A stretch of DNA of 64,000 bases from Sporolactobacillus sp. CQH2019 (GTDB lineage Bacteria > Bacillota > Bacilli > Bacillales > Sporolactobacillaceae), in the NCBI RefSeq assembly GCF_028765345.1, contig NZ_JARAJZ010000004.1, positions 1 through 64,000 on the forward strand, given 5' to 3'. The number at the start of each line of letters is the position of its first letter. Within the stretch, counting starts at the first letter, position 1. Positions 47,538 through 57,079 of this stretch are shown in pieces. The position numbers and the translations under genes are program-made. Under the pieces are notes generated by a model. It did no database searches. It was not told the origin of the DNA and saw only the letters and a program-made list of their open reading frames with translations.

Positions 47538-48118
47538 TCACGCATTTGAGCAGACGAGCGAAAGTCTCTGTGCGGCAGCAAAGCATTCATTAAACAGCCT
47601 GAACACAGGGCAAGATACAATAATAGATCCAATGCCAAGTATGCAGGTAAGATCAAACCTTACGAAGAATTCTGCGGAGGTTTATTCAAACAGAAAAATT
47701 GCAGAAAAAAATCAAAAAATGATTTACTGAATTTACAGAGAAACAGACGGCAACGGCTACGTCGACCGGGTAACCGTTTAACAGGAAAGCGTTCGGCTGA
47801 TCGTCCTGAAGACGATCAGCCGACATTAAAAAACAATTTTAGTCAGCCCCGCCGACGGTTACGTTCCCGGATCCAAGGTCGGTCTTGTACCTGAGTTCCG
47901 AAATTATTTGAAGACAGGCACCATACTTCATCATTTCCCGGGAAAACTCGACGAAAACAAGCAGAAATTTCAATCCAGATCAGGGCTTTCTCGGAAAATT
48001 TTCATAAAGATCGGAGAAGCCCGGCGCATTCCGGACCGAAATATGCTCATTTTTTGACGAAACAAAATGGGCCCGCAACCTGTAATTGCCTGATTGCGAG
48101 CTCAGCGTCCAAAGCTAT
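47538..48118. other. Intergenic, no gene seen
   Basis: Between array 4 and the fabZ terminator. A hairpin is visible at 47795-47823 (CTGATCGTC and GACGATCAG), but no gene. Confidence 0.45.
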
Positions 48119-48161
48119 GTAAAAAAACGCTTCAGCCTGCCGTTCTGCCCGATAGCTGAAG
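48119..48161 (-). terminator. Terminator after fabZ
   Basis: CTTCAGC (48130-48136) pairs with GCTGAAG (48155-48161) and is followed on the minus strand by CGTTTTTTT. Ends the spoIIID to fabZ direction. Confidence 0.8.
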
Positions 48162-48215
48162 TATCCCTGTCAATCGTGCTGCAATTATTTCCTATGTGAG
48201 ACCGAACTGTCGCTA

Positions 48216-48647
48216 TTATTCCGCTTTCTTAAAAGCAAACATCATTTCCGCTTCGCAGGCTATTTCACCGTCGACCGTAGCCGTTCCCTTAGCTTTGGCA
48301 AAACCTCCGCGGAAACGCAAAATTTCCGATTCAAGCCGAAGCTGATCGCCGGGCCGTACCTGGCGCTTGAAGCGGCATTTATCGATGCCGGCATACAGTG
48401 TCAGCATCCCCTGCTCCTCACCTTGATGAAGAACGGCGATGCCGCTGACCTGCGCAAGTGCCTCAACAATCAGGACACCCGGCATGATCGGATAATCGGG
48501 AAAATGGCCGGTAAAAAACGGTTCGTTAACAGATACATTTTTGATACCGATCGCTTTCTTGCCGTCCTCGACCTCGAGAATGCGGTCGACGAGCAGGAAG
48601 GGATAGCGGTGCGGCAGAATTTTTTTGATTTCATCTATTGTCAGCAT
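48216..48647 (-). CDS. fabZ: 3-hydroxyacyl-ACP dehydratase FabZ
   Basis: A 143-residue hot-dog-fold enzyme of fatty acid synthesis, dehydrating 3-hydroxyacyl-ACP. Motifs: [13 protein letters not shown] and [20 protein letters not shown] with the catalytic His and Glu. I start at [17 protein letters not shown], as in Bacillus FabZ; a longer frame to 48683 is untypical. Downstream of an EpuA-like gene and the flagellar pair, the arrangement known from Bacillus. Confidence 0.96.
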   Translation of the reverse strand: MLTIDEIKKILPHRYPFLLVDRILEVEDGKKAIGIKNVSVNEPFFTGHFPDYPIMPGVLIVEALAQVSGIAVLHQGEEQGMLTLYAGIDKCRFKRQVRPGDQLRLESEILRFRGGFAKAKGTATVDGEIACEAEMMFAFKKAE

Positions 48648-48715
48648 AAAATTTGCGCTGCCGTCCATCAGAATGAAAATCATTCAGCGGCAAGCGGACA
48701 TTTCGCTCCTTTTCG

Positions 48716-49054
48716 CTATTTTGTTCTTAAAAAATCCAGGATGTGCTGCCACGTTCCCGGAAGAAAGACAGCCCACGGATTGCCGTGGCCAAGCGCACCA
48801 TAGCCGAACATGGCACCGACCACAAGAGCAACGGCAGCAAAGAGCAACAACCCAATCAGCCTCTGCCAGATCGGGAAGCGGCGTTTATGATAGTTAAAAA
48901 ACGGATTGTAAAGAGGTTTTGCCGCTTCCGTTTCTTTTTCTGACAGCCGCGCCGCTTTTTCATCTTCCTGTGCGGCGGTACGGACGGCCCGCCGCGTCTG
49001 AGGTGCAGCAGATGCCTTCCGATTCGTACGGTCGTTGCTATTGTTTGCGCTCAT
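48716..49054 (-). CDS. EpuA-like small membrane protein
   Basis: 112 residues: a charged, Ala-rich cytoplasmic tail, one transmembrane helix (RLIGLLLFAAVALVVGAMFGY) and the ending HGNPWAVFLPGTWQHILDFL. This is the EpuA family, often mislabelled as an RNA polymerase beta subunit. Function is not well defined. Sits 16 bp after flhP, conserved in Bacillales. Confidence 0.82.
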   Translation of the reverse strand: MSANNSNDRTNRKASAAPQTRRAVRTAAQEDEKAARLSEKETEAAKPLYNPFFNYHKRRFPIWQRLIGLLLFAAVALVVGAMFGYGALGHGNPWAVFLPGTWQHILDFLRTK

Positions 49055-49070
49055 GTTCTTTCCTCGCTCA

Positions 49071-49928
49071 TCATTGCAGCAGACTGTTCACAAGTCCGTC
49101 CATCTGGTCGCTCATCGTGATCGAACGAGCGGTCAGCTGGTAATTATGCTGCAGATTAATCAAATCGACCATTTCTTTTGTCAAATCTACGTTTGAATTT
49201 TCCAGTTTTCCCTGGACAACCGAACCGCTATTCGCCGCAACGGGCACAACGACCTGATTCAGTCCGACGCCAAGGTTAGCGAGATTAGGCAGCGTATACA
49301 ATCCGTCACCCTGGCTCTGCAGCAGCTGGGGGCGATTCACCGTGACCAGCCCGAGCCGGCCGGCGGCAATTCTTTGTCCGCCCGGCATGACGGCCGTAAT
49401 CTGGCCGGCACTGTTAATCTGCAGGTCGCTCGAACCGGCCGGAAGAAGGATCGGCTGCCCGTTCGGATCAAGGACGGGCTGGCCGTTTTTCGTCAGAAGG
49501 CGGAGAACGTTCGGATTCTGCGGATCCGGCAAGGCATTGAATGAACCGTCACGTGTATAAGCCGGGGTCAGCTGGCCGTTTGCGCCGGTCAGGCCGATCT
49601 GGAAAAACTGATGATCGTTTGTCAGCGCCAGGTCAAGCGGATTGCCGGTCTGCTGCAGCGAGCCGAGCGACAGATCCAATTGCGTATCGCCGACCCTGCT
49701 GCCGGAACCCATGCGGATGCCTGCCGGAGTCAGACGGCTGGCCATGTCGACCGAATCCGTATTTGTATTGCTAAAACTGTTGATCTGCTGAAAAAGCAAG
49801 TCATCGAACTGAGCATCCCGGCTCTTATAGCCTGCTGTCCCGACGTTGGCAAGATTGTCCGCTACCGTCGCCAGCTGTTGCTGAATCTGTCCCAACGTAA
49901 CACCCGATGCCATGAGCTGCTGATCCAT
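49071..49928 (-). CDS. flhP: Flagellar hook-basal body (rod) protein
   Basis: 285 residues of the FlgG/FlgF family. N-terminal rod helix LGQIQQQLATVADNLANVGTAGYK and C-terminal VDLTKEMVDLINLQHNYQLT. Part of the distal rod of the flagellum. ATG at 49928 with GGGAGGAAA upstream; upstream extension to 50006 is not likely. Second gene of the flhO-flhP pair. Confidence 0.92.
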   Translation of the reverse strand: MDQQLMASGVTLGQIQQQLATVADNLANVGTAGYKSRDAQFDDLLFQQINSFSNTNTDSVDMASRLTPAGIRMGSGSRVGDTQLDLSLGSLQQTGNPLDLALTNDHQFFQIGLTGANGQLTPAYTRDGSFNALPDPQNPNVLRLLTKNGQPVLDPNGQPILLPAGSSDLQINSAGQITAVMPGGQRIAAGRLGLVTVNRPQLLQSQGDGLYTLPNLANLGVGLNQVVVPVAANSGSVVQGKLENSNVDLTKEMVDLINLQHNYQLTARSITMSDQMDGLVNSLLQ

Positions 49929-50002
49929 GAGCCTTTCCTCCCGGCTTAGTTTAATTAAAACTTTCTTTTTTACTAATCGATCGTTGGCCGGCGGCAGGCC
50001 GG

Positions 50003-50818
50003 TCAATTGACCTTGCCGACATTATTGACCGCTTCATTGAGCGAACTGTCGAGGATGGTTAAAACTTTCTGATTTGCTTCAAACGAACGGTAGGCTTCCA
50101 TCATATCGGTCATCGTGCTGTCTGCCGACACGTTGGACCCTTCAAGAAAACCCTGTTTCACCTGATAATCGATGCCCGGGTTGCCGGCAGCCGAAGGAAG
50201 AGCTCCGCCTCCGTTGAGCCGGAACAGACTGCCGCCCTCTTTGACAAGATTGTTCGTGTTGGCGGCATAACTCACACCAAGACGGGCGGCAGCGGCTCCG
50301 TTCACCATGATCGTGCCGTCCGAAGCAACCTGAAACTGATCGGACGGAAGCTGGATCGGACGGCCGGCGCTGTCCAGGACAAGGTCGCCGGCACTGTCCG
50401 CAAGCTGTCCGGCCGGATTAAGTGTGAAGTGGCCGTCCCGGGTATACCTCAGGGCTCCCGCAGGCGTCCGGACATTAAAGAGCAGCGCCCCTTCCTGAGC
50501 GCCCGTTCGCGGATTGACGGGAAGGCGTGATGTAGCAAGAGCAACATCGGTCGCTTTTCCTGTCTGCGTGACCGTTCCCTGAGAAAAATCGGGCACCGTC
50601 TCATCCGCATAGACGCCGGTCGAAATGGCTCCGACATTTTGCGGCACCGGAGCATCCCCCCCGAGATTCTGAATAAGCATTTCCGGAAATGTGCGCAACG
50701 TACTATTATCGCTCTTATAGCCGGGAGTATCCACGTTATTCAGGTTATTCGACAATATTTCTTCGCGCTGCTGCTGTGCAAGCATTCCTGCCGCCGCCGT
50801 ATATAATCCTCTGATCAT
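50003..50818 (-). CDS. flhO: Flagellar hook-basal body (rod) protein
   Basis: 271 residues, FlgG/FlgF family. MIRGLYTAAAGMLAQQQREE and NNLNNVDTPGYK are the flagellar rod N-terminal motifs; the end VLTILDSSLNEAVNNVGKV is the matching C-terminal helix. GGGTGG lies upstream of the ATG. Between mbl and flhP, as in Bacillus. Confidence 0.93.
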   Translation of the reverse strand: MIRGLYTAAAGMLAQQQREEILSNNLNNVDTPGYKSDNSTLRTFPEMLIQNLGGDAPVPQNVGAISTGVYADETVPDFSQGTVTQTGKATDVALATSRLPVNPRTGAQEGALLFNVRTPAGALRYTRDGHFTLNPAGQLADSAGDLVLDSAGRPIQLPSDQFQVASDGTIMVNGAAAARLGVSYAANTNNLVKEGGSLFRLNGGGALPSAAGNPGIDYQVKQGFLEGSNVSADSTMTDMMEAYRSFEANQKVLTILDSSLNEAVNNVGKVN

Positions 50819-50985
50819 GATGCCACCCGCTTTCAGAAACTTTCCATCGTTATCCCGCACAGCCGCATAAACCCGCTGCTGGCTTGTTCGGGCAGCAGAA
50901 AAAGCTTCGTAATTTTGCTGCCAATCGCCGGGATTTCAGTTCGATGCTTTCACTTTATGGATTATGTAAGAAAAGCGCAGAGCAA

Positions 50986-51987
50986 TCAGTTAGCTTTGCG
51001 CTTTGGAAGTTTATCCAGATGTTCAAGCATTTTTCCGGCACCCTCAGCGACACAGGTCATCGGATTATCGGCAACGACGACTGGCACTTTCAATTCGCTT
51101 GCAAGAAGCTGATCGATTCCGTGCAGCTGAGCGCCGCCGCCGGTCAGGATCACACCGCGGTCAATAATATCCGCAGACAGCTCGGGAGGCGTCTGTTCGA
51201 GAACATTCTTTGCCGCACGAACTAGTGAATTGACAGAATCCGACAGGGCTTCTTCAATTTCATTTGAATGGATCGCCAACGTTTTCGGGAGTCCGCTTAC
51301 CATGTCGCGGCCACGGATATCCATGCTTTCATCACGTGCGTTTTTAAAGACTGTTCCGACCTGGATTTTGATCTGCTCCGCTGTCCGTTCGCCGATCAGC
51401 AGCTTGTACTTTCTCTTTATATAGTTTAAAATTTCGTGATCAAATTTGTCGCCCGCCAATTTGATTGCCTGAGAGGTCACGATGTCGCCCATCGACAGGA
51501 CGGCAATGTCCGTTGTCCCTCCGCCGATATCGATTACCATGTTGCCGCTCGGCTGAAAGATATCCATACCGGCGCCCACTGCAGCTACTTTCGGTTCTTC
51601 TTCAAGATAAACCTGCTTGCCGCCGCTGCGCTCCGCCGCCTGGCGGATCGCCTTCTGCTCCACCGACGTAGTATGGGTCGGCGTGCAGATCAGGATTCGC
51701 GGCTTTCTCAGAAAACTTTTGACATTGATTTTATTTATGAAATGTGTCAGCATCATTTCCGTAATTTCAAAATCGGCAATTACGCCATCGCGAAGAGGAC
51801 GAATGGCCACTATATTGCCGGGTGTCCGGCCCACCATTCGCCTTGCCTCTTCGCCGACAGCAAGCATCTGCTTTGTATCCGTATCTAAAGCAATGACCGA
51901 GGGTTCGTTCAGAACAATACCTTGGCCCTTTACATATATCAACACATTCGCCGTCCCAAGATCAATTCCGATATCTCTTGAAAACAC
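50986..51987 (-). CDS. mbl: MreB-family cell-shape protein Mbl
   Basis: 333-residue bacterial actin organising lateral wall synthesis. The actin phosphate motifs DIGIDLGTANVLIYVKG and MVIDIGGGTTDIAVLS and the adenosine motif VILTGGGAQLHGID are all present. The neighbour order spoIIID-mbl-flhO marks it as Mbl rather than MreB. GGGAGG precedes the ATG. Confidence 0.95.
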   Translation of the reverse strand: MFSRDIGIDLGTANVLIYVKGQGIVLNEPSVIALDTDTKQMLAVGEEARRMVGRTPGNIVAIRPLRDGVIADFEITEMMLTHFINKINVKSFLRKPRILICTPTHTTSVEQKAIRQAAERSGGKQVYLEEEPKVAAVGAGMDIFQPSGNMVIDIGGGTTDIAVLSMGDIVTSQAIKLAGDKFDHEILNYIKRKYKLLIGERTAEQIKIQVGTVFKNARDESMDIRGRDMVSGLPKTLAIHSNEIEEALSDSVNSLVRAAKNVLEQTPPELSADIIDRGVILTGGGAQLHGIDQLLASELKVPVVVADNPMTCVAEGAGKMLEHLDKLPKRKAN

Positions 51988-52165
51988 TGCATTATCCTCC
52001 CTGTCAGAATACCTAGTCGTTATCTAGGACAATTATCATTCATTATTTCATTTTATCATAAAAAGATTCAAACAGGGAGTGAGTCTAAAAAAACACACAA
52101 ATTATTTTACAGTTTGACTTTCAGTAAAAATCCCCAGGTTTCACCGGGTATCCGGCCGGCATTTT

Positions 52166-52438
52166 CTATGGCCTCACAGCCTGCTGTTCCGAGTCTTTCT
52201 GGTATTTCAATCTTGTCGCTTCCCCTCCCCGAAGATGGCGGATCGACTTGTGATAATCGAGCACGTTCTTCACTGCGTTTGCAAGTTCCGGGTTGATGTT
52301 CGGCAGACGTTCTGTCAAATCCTTATGAACGGTGCTTTTCGAAACCCCAAATTCCTTTGCAATCACCCGTACCGTCTTTTTTGTCTCCACGATATGCTTT
52401 CCAATCTTGATCGTACGCTCTTTGATGTAATCGTGCAC
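52166..52438 (-). CDS. spoIIID: Sporulation transcription factor SpoIIID
   Basis: 90-residue DNA-binding protein acting in the mother cell during sporulation. The helix-turn-helix VRVIAKEFGVSKSTVHKDLT and the basic C-terminus RHLRGGEATRLKYQ are typical. GTG start with AGGAGG upstream. Evidence that the organism forms endospores. It is usually SigE-dependent; no clear SigE promoter could be fixed here. Confidence 0.96.
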   Translation of the reverse strand: MHDYIKERTIKIGKHIVETKKTVRVIAKEFGVSKSTVHKDLTERLPNINPELANAVKNVLDYHKSIRHLRGGEATRLKYQKDSEQQAVRP

Positions 52439-52890
52439 ACCACTCGCCTCCTATTTTCTGAAGATGCGAAATGAGACATTTTTTGGAGGGAAACGGAAAC
52501 CAAACGCTTTCTGCTCGTTCCAAGCCCGCCGCGCTCACCTCGAAACCCCGTTTGTGAGTTTGTAACATCTTATTAAACGAGTTCCGGTTATATGCCAAAA
52601 AGTCAATGGGGACAAGGGATTACGGGAATGAGACAGATAAAAGAAGAACTTTTCCGGCCATGGCGGAGCAGAAAAGTTTCATGATTATTCATGACGGCGT
52701 CGGACCGGAGGAGCATTGGCCATTGCCGGAGGAGGTCCCGGATTTTTTCAAAACAGGACCGGGGTGCAGTACCTCTCCGTCCCGGTTCACGGGATATTCA
52801 TTCGTGAAGACATTTTTGTCAAAAATGACATGCAGCGGAAGCAGTTTCGTCGTTTACTCGGATGCGGCCGTATCTCGCCGACAGGCCTCC
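52439..52890. other. Intergenic, no gene seen
   Basis: Upstream region of spoIIID and a stretch toward array 5. No credible gene; an open frame at 52606-53004 runs into the repeats. Confidence 0.45.
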
Positions 52891-52892
52891 GG

Positions 52893-53195
52893 ACTTGAAC
52901 GGCACATACGCCATCCGGCTGATAACCCCCGGGCTCCCGCGGCGCTCCCGATCATCCGCCAGCTCCCCCGATTTGAACGACAGACAATCGAATTCAGCGA
53001 ATAATCCCGGGCTCCCGCGGCGCTCCCGATTCATCCGCCAGCTCCTCCGATTTGAACGGCAGACAATCGAATTCAGCGAACAATCCCGGGCTCCCGCGGC
53101 ACTCCGATTCATCCGCCAGCTCCCCCGATCTGAACGGCAGACAATCGAATTCAGCGAATAATCCCTGGCTCCCGCGGCGCTCCGATTCGGCTGAC
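52893..53195. repeat. Tandem array 5 with 78-bp period
   Basis: CGAATTCAGCGAA recurs at 52989, 53068 and 53146. Each 78-79-bp block consists of two 21-bp units (CCGATTCATCCGCC..., CCGATTTGAACGGC...) plus a 36-bp segment with TCCCGGGCTCCCGCGG. Left end is degenerate. Confidence 0.85.
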
Positions 53196-53240
53196 GACCC
53201 CCGGACTCGAACTCCGCACTCCCCCGGTTCTCCGGATCAC

Positions 53241-53256
53241 CGTGATTTATATCACA
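53241..53256. promoter_or_regulatory. Crp/Fnr-type palindrome
   Basis: CGTGA-TTTATA-TCACA, the same family as the box at 33254-33269. No gene start lies close. Confidence 0.35.
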
Positions 53257-53662
53257 CCGGACGGGCAATTGGATACGTCGCGGGGATACGAATTAGAAGA
53301 TAGTAAGCGGCGGCTGTTTAGCGACACCCGCAAGGCCGGATCGCAACCTCTCTTTGGCATTTTCCGCGGAATTCTCCTCTTTCGCCGATTCAAATTGACA
53401 CTTTATTTATGTTGACAGCGGGGGATTTTTTCGAATAACTGATCGGTCGGCGGGACTTTAGCGCGGTCAGTAAAGATTAATCGACATAAATCGACAATAA
53501 ATTCGGATTTGACAGAGTCCTTTTCCTTTACTTCCGGAAAGTCTTATCCCCCCCCGGAAAAGCCGTCCGTCGTACCGATGCTGCACGGTCAGAGCCGTTC
53601 AACGGCCGGAGTCCGATATGATCGGCGCTGTTTCGTTATACGAAAAATGTCGAATTTCTTTT
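53257..53662. other. Intergenic, no gene seen
   Basis: Between array 5 and the sulfate operon promoter. Short TTGACA-like boxes occur near 53395-53420 without a convincing partner. Confidence 0.4.
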
Positions 53663-53691
53663 TTGACTCCTTTTTTCACCGGCGCTACAAT
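53663..53691 (+). promoter_or_regulatory. SigA promoter of the sulfate operon
   Basis: -35 TTGACT (53663-53668), 17-bp spacer, -10 TACAAT (53686-53691). It lies just upstream of the S-box, as expected for a riboswitch-controlled operon. Confidence 0.85.
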
Positions 53692-53714
53692 GTACCCATT
53701 ATTAACTGAATAAT

Positions 53715-53806
53715 CTTATTAAAAGCAGCGGAGAGACGGCCCGCCGAAGCCCGGCAACCAGCATGAAAATGCACGGTGCCATTCCGTCAGATATCTGGAA
53801 GATAAG
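53715..53806 (+). ncRNA. SAM-I (S-box) riboswitch
   Basis: P1 pairing CTTATT with GATAAG at the ends. Inside are the conserved S-box words GGAGAGACGG, GAAGCCCGGCAACC, GGTGCCATTCC and CTGGAAGATAAG. The 3' strand of P1 can also pair with TTATCTTC at 53828-53835, the expected competing antiterminator. Binding of S-adenosylmethionine would turn the operon off, as in the cysH operon of Bacillus subtilis. A clear terminator stem was not resolved by eye. Confidence 0.93.
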
Positions 53807-53835
53807 GACAATTTGTTGCAAAAGTTTTTTATCTT

Positions 53836-54223
53836 CAGTCGATTTTTCCGGAATAGGCAAGCGGCTTTTACATGGCCTTTTTAGAGGAAAATCTTCATCC
53901 ATTTTTACTCGCAACCATCGAAAAAAGAGCTCTGACATCGTTGTTCAGCCGGGGAGGTGATAAATTTTCGGACAGGATGGATCTCTGTCAGTCAGGACGA
54001 ACAGCGGCGTCCTTACAGCACTGCGGGGCTGGTTGACAGCCAGGTTAAATGGATATCCCGCCATCGATTCGGAAAATTCAGGATACAGCAATCGGTTCAA
54101 AGCTTTACCGGAAGCCGTTCTTCAAATTGAATTTGCTTTTCTCCTGCTGCACAGGTGTAAATGATTCGTTTTTTCGGCCAGATAACCAAGTTTTCATATA
54201 AGAATAAAAGGAGTGTCGACATC
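53836..54223. other. Leader between S-box and first sulfate gene
   Basis: About 390 nt. A GGGGAGGTGA (53951) with a poorly spaced 19-codon frame (ATG at 53977) is present but unconvincing. No gene called. Confidence 0.4.
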
Positions 54224-55285
54224 ATGGGGCTTAGAAAACACAGGGGGCATCTGATCACACTTTTCATTGCAGTATCGCTCGTTTTATCGGCATGCGGTTC
54301 CGCCTCCGCTTCCGCAACGTCGTCATCATCTTCCAAAAAGAACATTAAATTGCTGAATGTGTCTTACGATCCGACACGAGAATTATATAAACAGTACAAT
54401 CAGCTATTTTCTTCCTACTGGAAAAAGAAAACCGGCCAGACCGTAACCATCCAGCAGTCCCACGGCGGATCCGGCGCCCAGGCCAGAGCCGTTATTGACG
54501 GACTGAACGCCGATGTCGTGACTTTGGCATTGTCCGGCGATGTCAACTCCATCGCCGCGGCAACAAATAAAATCTCGCCCAATTGGCAAAGCAGGCTTCC
54601 AGACCATTCGGCGCCTTATACTTCAACCATTGTTTTTCTTGTGCGCAAAGGCAATCCAAAGCATATCACAGACTGGAACGACCTCACAAAGAAAGGCATC
54701 GGCATCATCACGCCTAATCCGAAAACGTCAGGCGGCGCGCGATGGAACTTTCTGGCGGCCTGGGCCTACGCCGACAAAAAATACAACGGCGATCAGACAA
54801 AGGATAAACAATTTCTAAAATCCATTTTCAGCAATGTCGAAGTACTTGATTCCGGTGCACGCGGCGCAACGACGACATTTACGACGCGCGGTGTCGGCGA
54901 TGTGCTCATTGCCTGGGAAAATGAAGCTCTGCTGAGCCTTAATGAACCCGGCGGAAAAGATAAGTACCAGATTGTCTATCCTTCCGTCAGCATTCTGACC
55001 GAACCGACCGTTTCCGTTGTCGATAAAAATGCCCAGAAAAACGGAACGACTGCGGCTGCAACGGCCTATTTAAAATATCTCTATACAAAACCGGCACAGG
55101 AGGTTATTGCCAAGAATTATTACCGTCCGCGCAATCAGAGCGTACTGGCCGACTATCGAAAGCTTTATCCGAACATTCCGCTTGTGAAAATCGACGATCC
55201 GCTATTCGGGGGATGGAAAAAGGCGCAAAAGAAGTTTTTTGATGACGGAGGCATCTTTGATCAGATCTACAGCGGAAAAAGCTAA
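54224..55285 (+). CDS. Sulfate/thiosulfate-binding lipoprotein
   Basis: 353 residues. Signal peptide with lipobox LSACG, then the periplasmic-binding fold with [20 protein letters not shown] and [19 protein letters not shown], the oxyanion-binding segments of Sbp/CysP proteins. ATG at 54224 with AAAGGAG upstream. Captures sulfate outside the cell for the CysTWA permease encoded next. Confidence 0.95.
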   Translation: MGLRKHRGHLITLFIAVSLVLSACGSASASATSSSSSKKNIKLLNVSYDPTRELYKQYNQLFSSYWKKKTGQTVTIQQSHGGSGAQARAVIDGLNADVVTLALSGDVNSIAAATNKISPNWQSRLPDHSAPYTSTIVFLVRKGNPKHITDWNDLTKKGIGIITPNPKTSGGARWNFLAAWAYADKKYNGDQTKDKQFLKSIFSNVEVLDSGARGATTTFTTRGVGDVLIAWENEALLSLNEPGGKDKYQIVYPSVSILTEPTVSVVDKNAQKNGTTAAATAYLKYLYTKPAQEVIAKNYYRPRNQSVLADYRKLYPNIPLVKIDDPLFGGWKKAQKKFFDDGGIFDQIYSGKS

Positions 55286-55319
55286 ACATATTTGAAATTC
55301 AACGAAGGATGAAGAAGCC

Positions 55320-56168
55320 ATGCCCATGATTCGTTTGCGTACAAAAACAAAATCAAACAGAAGGCAGATTATTCCGGGTTTCGGCCTGTCGATGGGGCTT
55401 TCCTTAGCCTATCTCTCCATGCTGGTCCTGATCCCCCTGTCGATGATTTTTATTTACACATCGCAATTAGGGTGGAACGGTTTTTTGAATGAAATCAGGC
55501 AGCCTGTCGTCGTCTCCTCCTTTGAGCTCAGTTTTACAACGTCATTGATCGCCGCCTTCATTAATCTGGTGCTCGGCGTTCCGACCGCCTGGGTTCTGGT
55601 TCGTTATTCTTTTCCGGGAAGGAAACTGATCGACGGTCTTCTCGATCTGCCTTTCGCCCTGCCGACATCGGTAGCCGGCATTACGCTTGCCACGCTTTAT
55701 TCAACGAACGGCTGGATCGGCAGACTGCTTCCGTTTAAAGTTTCTTATACACCGCTCGGAATTATCGTTGCCCTGATTTTAATCGGCATGCCGTTTGTTG
55801 TCCGGATTGTCGAACCCGTGCTTCAAAATTTAGATAAAGCGGACGAAGAAGCTTCTGCGACTCTGGGGGCCAGTCGCTGGCAGACTTTACTTCATGTAGT
55901 TTTTCCCCACATTCGTTCGGCCGCGTTTTCCGGTTTTGCCCTTGCTTTTTCGCGCGCGCTCGGAGAATACGGATCGGTTGTTTTCATCTCGGGCAACATG
56001 CCTTTTAAAACGGAAATTGCTCCCCTTGTGATCATGACAAAACTGGAAGAATTCGATTACAACGGCGCGACATCGGTGGCGTTAGTCATGCTTGTCCTGT
56101 CCTTTATCATCCTGCTGACGATCAACGTCACCCAGTGGCATTCAAAACGCCGCTATACACATTACTGA
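55320..56168 (+). CDS. cysT: Sulfate ABC transporter permease CysT
   Basis: 282 residues, six membrane helices. The permease EAA loop reads DEEASATLGASRWQTLLHVVFP. N-terminal GFGLSMGLSLAYLSMLVLIPL fits CysT. GAAGGATGAAG precedes ATG. 34 bp after the binding-protein gene. Confidence 0.94.
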   Translation: MPMIRLRTKTKSNRRQIIPGFGLSMGLSLAYLSMLVLIPLSMIFIYTSQLGWNGFLNEIRQPVVVSSFELSFTTSLIAAFINLVLGVPTAWVLVRYSFPGRKLIDGLLDLPFALPTSVAGITLATLYSTNGWIGRLLPFKVSYTPLGIIVALILIGMPFVVRIVEPVLQNLDKADEEASATLGASRWQTLLHVVFPHIRSAAFSGFALAFSRALGEYGSVVFISGNMPFKTEIAPLVIMTKLEEFDYNGATSVALVMLVLSFIILLTINVTQWHSKRRYTHY

Positions 56169-56186
56169 CAGAAAGGAGGAACAGCC

Positions 56187-57062
56187 TTGCCGGAGCTGTC
56201 ATTGTCTTCTGAATCGGAATTATCCGGACAGATCTCTAAAAATCGGGAAATACTGACAGAGCCCTTCTGGGTAAGAAGCCTGCTTACATCGATCGTCATT
56301 CTTTTTGTCTTTGTTTTTTTGATTCTTCCGCTGATCTTCATTTTTGCGGAAGCTTTCAAACAGGGGATAGCAGTATACTGGGCTTCCATTTCCGATCCCG
56401 ACGCCACCTCATCTATTTTGCTGACGCTTACCGTTCTGATTGCCGTTGTGCCGATCAATACCTTTTTCGGCGTATTGCTTGCCTGGACATCGACAAAGTA
56501 TCGTTTCAGGGGAAAAGGCCTTTTAGTTTCTTTGGCCGACCTCCCCTTCTCCATTTCGCCGGTGATCGGGGGCCTGATTTTCGTTCTATTGTTCGGAGAT
56601 CATAGTTTTCTGGGAAAATGGCTGGAGAGTCAGAACATCGCGCTTGTTTTCAATACAACCGGAATTGTGATTGCGACTTTATTTGTCACTTACCCGTTTG
56701 TTGCCAGAGAGCTTATCCCTTTAATGGAGAATCAGGGAAATTCAGAAGAAGAGGCCTCGCTGATTCTCGGAGCCGGAACGTTTCATACCTTTCTCAAGAT
56801 CACATTGCCCAACATAAAGTGGGGGCTGCTTTACGGCATCATTCTCTGCAGCGCCCGGGCAATCGGCGATTTTGGGGCGGTATCCGTCGTATCCGGACAT
56901 ATCGTCGGGCAGACCAATACGATGCCGCTTCAGGTTGAAACGTTTTACAACAGTTATCAGATGACAGCGGCATTTTCATTGTCGTCACTGATGTCGCTCA
57001 TTGCCATTGCCTCTCTTATTTTAAAAAGCTACTTCGATCGCAAGAAAGTTAAAAATGAATAG
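56187..57062 (+). CDS. cysW: Sulfate ABC transporter permease CysW
   Basis: 291 residues, six helices. EAA loop SEEEASLILGAGTFHTFLKI, and the CysW-typical ARAIGDFGAVSVVSGHIVG. TTG start with AAAGGAGGAA upstream. Forms the channel with CysT. Confidence 0.94.
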   Translation: MPELSLSSESELSGQISKNREILTEPFWVRSLLTSIVILFVFVFLILPLIFIFAEAFKQGIAVYWASISDPDATSSILLTLTVLIAVVPINTFFGVLLAWTSTKYRFRGKGLLVSLADLPFSISPVIGGLIFVLLFGDHSFLGKWLESQNIALVFNTTGIVIATLFVTYPFVARELIPLMENQGNSEEEASLILGAGTFHTFLKITLPNIKWGLLYGIILCSARAIGDFGAVSVVSGHIVGQTNTMPLQVETFYNSYQMTAAFSLSSLMSLIAIASLILKSYFDRKKVKNE

Positions 57063-57079
57063 ACGGGGGATGTGCCCAC

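Noticed and set aside
46943-47730. Frames of 150-254 codons on both strands over array 4 (AGRTLNLAGR-type peptide)
   Set aside because: Three plus-strand frames and one minus-strand frame are open together; repeat artefact.
52819-53303. Frames over array 5 with repeated FDCLSF or RQSNSANNP peptides
   Set aside because: Translations of the 78-bp repeat; both strands open, no start signals.
53977-54036. 19-codon Cys-containing leader peptide upstream of the sulfate operon
   Set aside because: Shine-Dalgarno is 16 bases away and only two Cys codons are present; the S-box already explains regulation.
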